From assembly GCA_023974075.1 (NCBI GenBank), contig CM043798.1, positions 24,024,441-24,088,440 on the forward strand: a DNA stretch of 64,000 nt, given 5' to 3'. The stretch comes from Chaenocephalus aceratus (lineage: Eukaryota > Chordata > Actinopteri > Perciformes > Channichthyidae). Positions 21,899-33,800 of this stretch are shown in pieces. A program made the position numbers and the translations under genes. Each line of letters begins with the position of its first letter. Within the stretch, counting starts at the first letter, position 1. The notes under the pieces are model-generated. The model was not told the DNA's origin. It did no database searches and saw only the letters and a list, made by a program, of their open reading frames with translations.

Positions 21899-24800
21899 TG
21901 TGTGTGTGTGTGTGTCTGTGTGTGTGTGTGTGTGTACTGACTCTACGAGGGCGTGTGCCAGAGACTCGATGTTGTCTCGGTCCAGGTTGGTGGTGGGCTC
22001 GTCCAGGGCCAGGATCCCACAGTTCAGACAGAAGGTCTCTGCCAGAGCGAGACGGATGATCAGGGACGCCAACACCTGGTCAAACAGCCACATTTAAGCA
22101 TGTGGTAATATGTTGGAACACAAAAACAGCATGATACATTATGTTTTAATTAGGGCTGTCAGTCGATTAAAATATTTAATCGCGATTAATCGCATGATTG
22201 TCCATAGTTAAATCGCAAATTAATCGCACATTTTTGATCTGTTCTAAATGTACCTTAGAGGAATATTTTTCAAGTTTTTAATACTCTTATCAACATATGA
22301 GTGGACAAATATGCTTTATGCTAATGTTTATTATCATTTGAACAATGACAAATATTCTCATGAATATTAAACACAACAACCTCTGAACATTACAAATATT
22401 CGCCTCAATTCAACCTGGAACCTCTCATACAATACAGTGTGTGTGTGTGTGTGTGTGTGTGCGTGGTGTGTGTGTGATGGATCGTTGGAGCTATGTGCAA
22501 CTCAAGGCATATGCTCGAACGGGAGCTGCCTGGACGCTGCAATCATGTTGCTGCAATCATGTTGCGCACTATCCGAGTGTGCTGACTGTTCGTACAATGT
22601 CCCGCTGTCTGGCTTCCTGCATAAAGTCAAGTGCTCGGCGCAGTTGTGGCGAAATGTCGCTCCTCTGTTTTCATTTAAACAGCTCCTTCTATCTGTTAGC
22701 GCAGCTAGCTAGCACCAGATGCTAACAACAACAATGCACGTAAGGTCTCTCTCTCGCTCGCTCGGGCCACACATACACACACCCTCCCGGTCCTCCCAAT
22801 AGCCAGTCGGTGCCTGCCGGTGAGCGTGGAAGTGTGGTCTGCCACAAGCGGGCGGCAGGAGCGGGGCTGTCAGCATCAGCTTGTAGATGGTATTTTAAAC
22901 TCGATGCGCTCTGAAACTACGGGGCGGCCGAGAAAAAAAAATACACATGCGTTAATCGCATTAAAATAATTAGTGGCATTAATTTTTTTATTGTTATTAA
23001 CGCGTTAACTTGACAGCCCTAGTTTTAATGTAATGTATGTGCTTATAGAGAACATTTATTGTGATACCTTCTGCCCGGCACTGCAGCGCCCCCTCATGTC
23101 CAGAGCGGTGTCTCCTTTCACCATGACCACTCTGTAGTTGTAAACCCTCCGCCGCACTCCAGCAGACGAGTTTTCGTCCACATCAGAGCGGATCTCCACG
23201 TACTCAATATCTGGAGAGGGGGCAAGAGGAAGTGAGGAAACACTGAGGATACATCCACATCAGTATGTTTTTGAAAATACATCATCAAATGTTGTTGCTG
23301 GTTTGGTTGTCTTCACTAGCCGCTGTTTACGGTGTTAGAAAAGACCGATCATTTCTGTAACAGGGTTAAAATACTCTGCACGGAGATAAGTGTTGTTTTA
23401 AAATGGCAAAAAAGTAAGTGTGGATGTAGCCTAACGGAGAGAGGAATTAGGGTGAATGATTTACATATAAATAATACATAATAATAGAGTAGGATTGAAA
23501 TGCACCTTGACCCCTGTAGGTGCTGCGCCAGAGGTCTCTGATGATCTTGTTGATCTCATCCATCTTCATGCTGTGGAATTTCATGATGGTTCTGAGGAAA
23601 ACAAAAAGGAAACTAAGATCAAACCCTAAAGCAGACAAGATATTTGACCTTCCCTAAATCAAACCATCAAATAGACATTGCTTTGTTGGACATCTCACTT
23701 TTATGATTTGACAATCAAGTGAAAAAAACTCAAGACAGAAGCAGGCACATGTATGTGATTTATAAATACCAATGTCAAACAGTATAATATATGTTACTGT
23801 TCACATTGACAACCCCTGCTTTGCACACAATGTAGAAGATACAAGAATCAACTCCAACACATTTGTAAACCTTTACTATTTAGGATGATTTGGTGAACAA
23901 AATTGATAGCGACAGCATTTTTAAAATTAAATCCAGTGATATTAAACATGAGAAATACTGAATATAAGTAGATATAAAAGATTTGAAGGCAGGCAACTGG
24001 ATGTTGCTTTCCGGCATACTAAGAATCATTTTGTCGTTAATCTAGTAATTTGACCCGAAACTCCTATGTGGTCTGAAAACACCGGTGATCACATTATATC
24101 AACATCTTTTTCTGAAGCCCATATATGGTCGATGAATTGACAAACCATGAAGCAAGGAAGAAAAGAGAGAGGAAGTAGCGCAGTCCTTATCAATCCATGT
24201 GGCCCGCTGTCTGCATACGCTTATGCAGCAGAAGGAAGTCATTGGGCATGACTCCCTTCTGCAAGTGTATTTGACTCGCAACAAACAAAGAAATGTAGTT
24301 TTGTAAGCCACAATAATAAATCAGTGATTAATCATGAATACGTTTATTATACTAGTACTTTCTTGCATTTTAGACGGAGGTAAAACAAACAACTTGTGAC
24401 ATGACACACTGGCCTTTTACTTTGTTATATCATGGATAGATTTCCGTTGTCTCGGAGAGCCGCTGTGATTCCCCTCAGGGAAATCTGCGCAAAACAGGGC
24501 CGCTCTGCCGCCATCTCATTGCAAGCACTTTCTTTTACAGTGTGAGCTTATCCGCCATCTCTGGGGAAAAGGACTTGTACATTTTATTAATTTGCGTTTT
24601 TTTTATGTCTTAAGATTTTCAGACAAATCCCGAGTATTGACCATGTTAACGTTGATGGCATGAAAAATAGTGACTTGGTCAAAATCAAATAATTTCTGTT
24701 ATTTATACAGGGTATATGCAGGAATGCTTGAAGTCAATAATACCTTTTAAGACCCTTTCCATACATTTTAACCTCATCGCCACTTCGAGTTCTAACCGGT

Positions 24801-27800
24801 TACATGGCGGACACACTTTACCTCCGTTTACTATATACAGTATTGATTGTAAGATAGCATAGCTAAACAGTTTGTGATAACTCCTTTATCATAATTCAGA
24901 TAGAACAAAGCACAAGAGAATGAATTGTGTGACCAACCCAATGCAAAGTTTAATTAGAAAAAATTAGAAGTAGTATTTGATCGAGGCATTGTTCCCAAGA
25001 GATAAATAGACAGACTACTGAAGAGAGTCTGCACTGCAGCGGTGTGCGTCAGCGACGTGCAGTCAGGGGAGGCACGGATTGGCCATCGGGAGAGTCGGGA
25101 CTTAAAGCATCCCCATAACGATGTTGTTTAACAACCGGCGTAAACGGACCTTCGCGCGCTATCAAGCAGCAGTCAGTCAGTGAGTGAGCGATGTCCTGTT
25201 CAGATGACGTCAAATCCAACGGGATGCCATAAATAAACTACAGAATCACACTACACACCTACGCAATGATTACATTCAGGCAAACTTTAGAATACAACCT
25301 CTTTGGACCATTTATATACTTATTGAAAACAAGCTACAAATGTAATACCTTGGAAAATGCAGTTTAATAGCCTTCATTTTCGCTAAATTGATTTGATTTT
25401 AATACTTTTTTAAGACCCCGCGGACCACTGTTATACATACATAAATCACCTGCTGATGAGGCTTATTTAAAACACTTTCATGGTTTTTGAATTTAGACTA
25501 TTGAATGAGGGTGAAATAGGATTTAATCCTTTGAGTATTCCATACTGTTAAACTAACCCGTCCAAAACCATCTTCTCCAATGTAAGACATGTGGAACAAT
25601 CCCCACTTTTGTTGCTATTTGCAAACACATTCCAAGTTTATCAGAAGTGAATACAATGCCTCAGAATTCTGAGTTGATCAAATCAAGTGTGTATCTTCCA
25701 AAGTTACCACCTGTTAAGTAAAAGTTGTGCTGTTTTTCTTTACACCATGTTCCCTTGCTGAGCAAGTTGGAGGGGTAGTTAGACCAAGTGGGAACTTTTT
25801 ACCAAAGACCATGTCCTGTAGACAGGACCCTGCTAAACAAATACATGCACCCACATTTCTTGTAGTTACTTTATAATGTGATCGCTGAATGTTTAGTGTT
25901 GACCTCGCCAAGGTTAAAGAGCTCAGTGATCAGGAGCTCAGGTAAATGTTTTTGTATTTGTAGCGTCAGGGATGCCGTGTAGGTGTATCACACAGAAACA
26001 TAGAAAGCTGTACCCTTGACGAATCAAACTAAAAGGTTCCACTGAAATGATTCTAATAAAACATACATTTTTGTTTTAAATTAAATACAAGACAGCTGGG
26101 GACTTCAGTGGAAAATATAGCTGAGAAAAGATTTAGTTCAAAACGTATAATTATTTTATTATATATAACATTATATAATTCTTCTACAATTCTATGTGAA
26201 ATGTTGTCCAACTGCTACGGCCAGTTATTAACAAATGTTGTACATAAACTATTAGAGACAGCCGGTACAAATTAATGAGATACAGGGACGTTTTTTGAAA
26301 ACAAATTCAACAGACACATATTCAGTTCTGACTGCAAGTGATTTAAGGAACATGAAACATCATTGTCTTGATGGTCTCAACCTATTATGCTGACAACAAT
26401 TAGTTGCAAAGTTATTTTTTCCAGACCCAAATCAAGCATCTCACCATGAAAACCATTTTCTGTGTATTCAGATAGAAACTGTGACCCGGCATTATGCTCT
26501 GCTGGGAGGCTTGCTTTCAATCTTGATAACAGACACTGAAGTCTTAACCCACCACATACTGGTAAATGATGCTCTGCTCTCTGCTCAGATGCTATCTGCT
26601 CACGGCTTCTTCACTGAGACGAGCACTGGCCTTTCATCCTCACTTGACTTGTATGTCAATCCAACAACAAAATAATAGGAGTGCACCCTGATCAACTACA
26701 CATTATATTCAGATTGTAATAAAATAATACTTTCTATGAAGGAAAGCCATTATAAAAAGCATACGGAGCCTTGCTGAACTCATTTTCAGTGAATAGAGAG
26801 AAGTGATATCTATCACTATATGTATTATAATTTCCCCCAATTATAATATAAAAAAAATGATGACTAACACAACAGCTACACTTTTCAAACTCATAGGGAA
26901 TTACGATGATAAAAAAAAGTCAAATAAGGTCAAACGATTGCCTCTTGACGTATCTCACTGCACAGACTGTGTCCACCCTCGCAGAGGAAGGTCATGATGT
27001 CACACATATCTCTTCGCCACAAAGCTCGTCACTGCTTTGATACGTTTGTGGTTTGGATTGTTTCCGAAAAAGCCAGGCCATTTGTTTGGGGGGAGGAGGC
27101 GGTCTTGAAGCGCCTCAACACCGTGAAAGAGAATACAACTTAATAAATGAGACTTATTCTCTCCCTATAAGAATAGACTCTTCAAAGTGTGTGTGTAAAA
27201 ATGAAGATTTGATATGGTGTTGCTGTTGCTAAACATGGCACCCATTTACTTTAATGACAGACTTTACCTTGTTTTTTGAGTCTCTGTTGGTGGAAAAAAA
27301 TTTCTTCACAAAATCAAGGTAACGTGAACGAAGAGGATTAGGGCCACATGAAAAAAAAAATTGGGGATGTGAAGAAAAGTAATAATTCTGAGAATTTTTT
27401 TTTCTGAAGGCCCAAGCTACTTGTTTTGCATTGACACTGACCTTACCGGAGACATTTCTAAAGAGCTCAGTGATACAAGAAAAGTGACATCACCAACATG
27501 AAGCTAAATGACTTTATAAATAACAACCTAATCGTTGAGGTGGGCGAACTTCAAAAGGGCTGAGAAGGAGGCATAGGACTCATGTCTCATAACAGGACAA
27601 TTACGAGAGACGGAAAGACAAAGGTGCTGATGTCGACACTAACTCTTACCAACAATACGACCTACTGTAGCTCCAAGCACTTCATAAATAAATGCTGAGT
27701 GTCTATGTTATTGCTTATATACATTTTCTCTGTGAACTATTATTTTGCAGGGTTTTTCTTTAGGTCTGAAATTGAAGGAATTTATTTTTAAAAGCAGTTT

Positions 27801-30800
27801 TTCGTACTTAAATCAATCTCCAACAATGTCTGTCGTGTTATTTCCTTCTATACGTTTAAAGCCTTTTAACATGTGGTGGTTTCTTTGTTCTCTGTGGTTT
27901 CACACTGAAATCATCAGTCAGATCTGCTCCAGCTCAAGTCATTGTATACATGCATGTCATTTTCCCACTACGAGTAAACCTTTAAGAAAATGGATTTGAC
28001 TACTGCAGTCATCTGATATTTGTGGATATCACAATGACATCTTCTAGAATTTGATGTATTTTTTATATTAAAGGCATTACTGTATACTAATACTGTACTG
28101 CTATATCCAGCTGCTTTCTCAAGTTTCAAGATTCTGGGAGAAATCTGTGACTTTACTTAAGTTTGTTAGTTCACAAAACAAATGTGTTGATTATAATCCA
28201 TATACTCGATGCAATTCCAGGCAACACTTACTGATCCAGGGCCTTGTAGTAGAGATCCAGATCTTTAATAACCAGCTCGGTTGTCCTCATTGTGATCATC
28301 TTGTTCTTGTAGCGCTCATCAGCTTTGTTATACTGATCTTCTCGAAGCTCTTTCCTGCAAAGAACAGGTCAAAGGCAAAGTTTAATTCAAGAAATAACTC
28401 ATTATTAATATAAAGCACTCATTCATGAGTATTGGGTTCAGAATCGGGGGACAGGAAACGGAGAAAACTGCAGGGAATGATGGGAGGAACGCGGAAGTGT
28501 TGGCAAGCAATGGATGCTCCTTTTGTTTTTAGGGATCAGATCATTTACATCATGAGAAACGCAGCTCTTACACAATGAGTGTGAACACAAATGGTCGTGG
28601 GGTTAGTGCATCTGAATTTGGTTTAGCTCTGTGATGTTAGGGCTGTCCCGAATACCATTTTTCGGGCTCCGGATATTCGGTAGTAATCAGCAGCGAATAT
28701 TCGGCCCGTGCAGGGCGGGGGGTGCGTAATAGGGATGCCAGAAACTGACCATGACCAAATTCAAAATCGGACAGCCCTGGCGGATATTAATCGATTATTC
28801 GCCCCCCCCCCTTGCGGGAGAGAAAAAAAACACAGACAAATGGAATTCCGTTGTTTTAACCTGACCATCTGACCAGGTCAAACCTGATCAGTTTGACCTG
28901 TCATCACAACGACGTGGCCTTGAAGTGAAGTTAGTAGGGATGCACGATAATTATCGGCCCGATAATTATCGGCCCGATAATTATCGGTCCGATATTAGGA
29001 ATTATGACGTCATCCCGATAAACCCGATACCAGTATTAATAGCCCCGATAATATACAATATTTTTTTTGGGTAAAAAAGGAAAAAAATACTGCAGTGTGG
29101 GTGGATTGGGATGAGGGGCGCTTGTTTTTCACTCTGCTCCTCCCGTTTTGCCAGTACTGTGGTATTAGTGGTTTAGGAAGAGGGGAGTTCTTCACAAATC
29201 CAGCGCTCCCTAATACTTCGAACCTGATCAGTCACCTGAAACATCACCATCGCTACGATGGTGTGTTAAAAGCGTACGAAGACAATACTACAATACAGTG
29301 TGTGTGTGTGTGTGTGCGCGCGCGCGCACGCTGGAGCTATGTGCAACTCAAGGCATATGCTCGAACGGGAGCTGCCTGGAAGCTGCAATCATGTTCATGT
29401 ATCCGTAATCCGTGCCGAGTGTGCTGACTTTTCGTACAATGTTCCGCTGTCTGGCTTCCTGCATAAAGTCAAGTGCTCGGCACAGTTTGTGGCGAAATGT
29501 CGCTCCTCTGTTTTCATTTAAACAGCTCCTTATATCCGTTAGCGCAGCTAGCTAGCACCAGATGCTAACAACAACAATGCACGTAAGGTCTCTCGCTCGC
29601 TCGGGCCACACATACACACACCCTCCCGGTCCTCCCAATAGCCAGTCGGTGCCTGCCGGTGAGCGTGGAAGTGTGGTCTGCCACACTTCGGCGGCAGGAG
29701 CGAGGCTGTCAGCATCAGCTTGTAGATGGTATTTTAAACTCGATGCGCTCTGAAACTACGGGGCGGCCGAGGAAAAAAAAATACACATGCGTTAATCTTT
29801 TTTATTATCGGTTATCGGTATCGGTCTTGAGAAGCAGGAAGTTATCGGTATCGGTTTCAAAAAACCAATATCGTGCATCCCTAGAAGTTAGTAATGGCCG
29901 GCTGTGCTGCGTCTTTCTCTGTAGGCACTTCTTTGGCATGCTTCGCACTCAAATGCGAACGCATTGTTGATGTTGAGCTGTGCTAGACCAAAGTCTTTTC
30001 GCAGAGCTTGCATTTTACTTCATTTGCACTTGTCAGTTCGAAGTAGTTCCACGAGGAACTCTTCTTTGAACGTGCCACTTTGTTCAACTTTAGTTGTGTT
30101 GTTCTCACTGTTCTGTATATCGCCAATAAATCAATCGCACGTGTGACGGAGGGGGGGGGGGGGGGGGGGGGCGGTGTGTAGCAGGCTGCAGCAGTCTGCG
30201 CTGCTGGCTTCCTCCAAGTTTACAGTAAAACTAACTAGTGGTGTGACCAATGGCCATTTACAATTATTAATAATATTACTATTATTAGCATTAGTCTATA
30301 TTTTGGTTGAAACTAAGCCAGGAAAAAAAAGAAAAACATAAATAATAATAAAAAAATATATAAATACAATTTTCGATTATGGAGACTGTAACGTATATTC
30401 GAAAAATCGAATAATCGCTGGCATCCCTAGTGCGTAATAATCAGCAGCGAACCGCTTCAACACGTGTATTTCGGTTTATTCACGGCATTCATTTTGTTAT
30501 TCTACAGTATTGTTGTTTTATAGTTATTTGTTAATGGATATAACCCAATTTGTGTTCTTTGAAATTGAAAAGGATATTGTGTTTTGTTACTTTCGTTGCA
30601 GTTGTATATGTCGTAAGTGTAATTTGGCTTGGCTTCCTATTTTGTATGGACATGCTTTTATTTTTAAGGAGAGTTAGCGCTGTTGACAGGAAGTTGTTGT
30701 TGCTATGGAAACAACGTGATGGAGATTCACGGAGAAAAGCCATATCTACATATAAAGACGGAGAAAGTAAATGATAACGTTTATGGTTGTTAGTGTTAGC

Positions 30801-33800
30801 ACCCCCCGAAGAGGCACAAGCGCTTACGTTGATATTGGAGATTTCAATACATTCTATTTGGCACTGCGGCTGCCAAAAAAAAAACACGAATAACGAAATT
30901 GAAACACGAATAGTACTCCAACAAACGAATATTCGGGTACAGCCCTATGTGATGTGTAAACAATAGACGTGCATATCTCACCTGTAATGCAGTATCTCCT
31001 CCTCAAAGCCTTTTTGACGACCCATTGCAATACTGCGGTTCTTCTTCAACTCTTCCAACTTGCGGTCGGCATCACGTCGTTCTCTGGACAATGACACGAA
31101 AGGATAAGTGAACTTCTAATAAGTGTGATACCGCTGAGGCAAAAGAGATTTAGGATGACTAGAACACATGGCTTTTGTGCAGCTCGGTTCAGTTATAATA
31201 ACATTGATTGATCTTAAATAAGAGTGTAGTGCTCTTACTGGCGTAGCTGCTGGACTTGCATGTTGCCCATGTCTTTCAGAAGAACCTCACGTCTAGCCAC
31301 AACCTCCTTTAACTCCTCGACACGTTTCCTCAACGTCAGGTTGTCCTGCAACCAGCGCTCCTGGACCTAAGAGATATAAAAAATGTGTCTTTGCTTCGCT
31401 TCACTGAAACTCAGCATTGACCTGTACAATGGTGGATAACACAAAGTCCCACCATGACTCAGGAAGTCGTACCTTTTGAGTGTCAATGTCCTGGCGGATG
31501 TTTCCCATCTCCTTGTTGATCTTGTCTTTATTCTTCTCAGCCTCGTGGAGCTGAGTGTTGGTTTCTTGAAGCTCAGACTCTTTTTGCTAAAGCAACAACA
31601 GACAATGTCAATAAAGTCAATAAAGTAGTTCAGTACTTCCAAAAGTGAATACTTCTGCACAGTTTGAGCCAAGGTCCTTTAACTAATAAACCTTATTCAA
31701 AGAAAAGCAATGCTGATTTTTCAAAGTGAATAAAGAGACATATGATGACTTTTCATGATGATTGTTTGTATCGATGTCCATCACTAAATAACCCCTGTAG
31801 GAATCAGAAAAACTGATGTATCAAATATGACAGTGGCACACAACTTGCCTCTTTGTATTCGTGTTTGCGGTCTTCGACATATTTCTTGATGTCTTTTTCC
31901 AAGTTGCCGATTGACTTCACCTTTTCTTTAATGGCATTGATCTGTCGGAGGGAAAATGTGTTCATTTCTGCTTGATTTTCAGTAGAGAAAAAAAGGGGGC
32001 AGTGACAGAGAGACAAAGTGAGAAAGTACCCACCTTCTCCTGCCCCTCCTCCTGCCTCTGCCTCCTGCGCTCCACCAGCTCCTGCTTCTCCTGCTGCAGC
32101 TTCTCCAGAGACGCAGACAGAGGGGACAGCTGCTCCTTCGCTTCCTGTGAGACATGAAGGGAGATGAGAAGGGACAACATGGCATTTAGAGATTCTCTTT
32201 TCTTACAATTCACTGTGGCTGCTGGACAGTATCATTGTCATAGCTATATGAAAATGATAATACTTTCCATATATATTTTTGTATTTAATTTGTAAACATT
32301 ATGATTATTTAGCACTTCAACTGTTATTGAGACCCAAAATGAACAATATCCTTAATAAAGTTATAACAATATTACAGAGCCATTCTAGAAACCTACAATT
32401 TTTTTTCCATTTTCCTACATTTGTGTATGAGCTACAGTAATTCACTAGGGCCTCTACATCAACGTCTTCCAAGAAGTATCTTTGATATACAGAAACAGTG
32501 AAATGTACCCTGATGTCCCCGGTGAGGGTCTGTATTTCCGTGGTGCACTCGACACACTGCTCCTCCAGCTGCTGCTGTTTCTGCATGTCACTGCTCAGCT
32601 GGAGCTTCTCTGCCCTCGTCTCGTTCGCCGAACTTCTCAGCATCTGAATCTGATCCTGCTGGTCCTGGATCAGCTTGCGTTTCAGCTCCATCTTGCTGGA
32701 AGCTGCAGGGTCACAAAAAAGACAATATGCATTAAAAAGAAAACTTGTCGTCAACAGGGTTTTAGATCCATATTAGTTTTAAAGATGGTAACATCTAATT
32801 ACATATTTTTCACTGATAACTTTGATACATTATCTCTTTAAAGATTGCGTCAAGAGAGTTTTTTTCTCAAATTCTGAACCCATTTCCTGTTCTGACTTTG
32901 GGATGAAGAGTAAAATTACATCATTGAGATATTCAGCCTTAACTCGAGGAGAAAATGAAAATAATTGAATATATAGTGTGCGTTTTCCTTGAGAACAAAT
33001 CAAATACATGATTATTATGAATATTTGATGTTAAGTCTTTATTCTCCCTTCAAATGTATTGTTTTTGATTGTATATGTTTGTATGAATGCAAGCTGTCTG
33101 ATACATTTGGACCCCAAACACAACAAGTATAGCAACTCCTCTACAAAGGACCTTAGTAGAAAAACACATTCCCCCTAAGTGGGTGTTTGTGCATCACGCC
33201 ATCTTACTTGTGTCCAGCTTGTGCTGAGTTTCTTGTTTCTCCTGACTGACTTGCTGGATGGTTCTGGTCAGGTCTACTCCTTGGAGTTTGGCTGCCTGCT
33301 GAGCGATTTTCCTCTCCAACTCTTTAAGGTCCATCTGGAGAGAACAAATATGTAGTAAGGTGAAAAGGGAGAATAGGGAGAAGGGGGATGACAAGATATT
33401 TACAGGAAGTCTAACAGTGATGATTTTGAAGTTGTCACTTGTTTTGCTTTGATTGCTGTTATTTGTACATTTGACACCAGAAAGTTATCTATTTGGAGAA
33501 AGATGGGATGGTGGAAAGAACAAAAGTGGTCAGCTGGTTAGAGTGTTCAGAAACAGAGAGGCACAAGGAGGGTACCAGGTATCTGTCCATCAGAGAAATG
33601 TCCTGCAGGCAGGCCTTGGCGGTTTCCTCCTCTGACATGAGGACACCCAGCAGAGTCTCCTGCTCCTCCACGTCCCCCTTCAGCCGCTCGATTTCTCTAT
33701 TCACAGTCTGCAGGCGGTTTTCTCAACTCAGGCAGCTCCTTTTCCTGAAACTGCACAATGGACTGCCTGGGAGGCATGAGAGAAAATAGAAGTATACTTT

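Larger units (their letters stand above)
28638..30947. mobile_element. Outer hAT element in rad50 intron 22
   Basis: Ends TAGGGCTGTCCCGAATA and ATTCGGGTACAGCCCTA, with the 8-bp target duplication TGTGATGT on both sides (28630-28637, 30948-30955). The subterminal sequence repeats CGAATATTCG-type words. A second hAT is inserted at 28935-29883, and a 21-bp G run lies at 30151-30171. No intact transposase frame remains. Confidence 0.88.
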
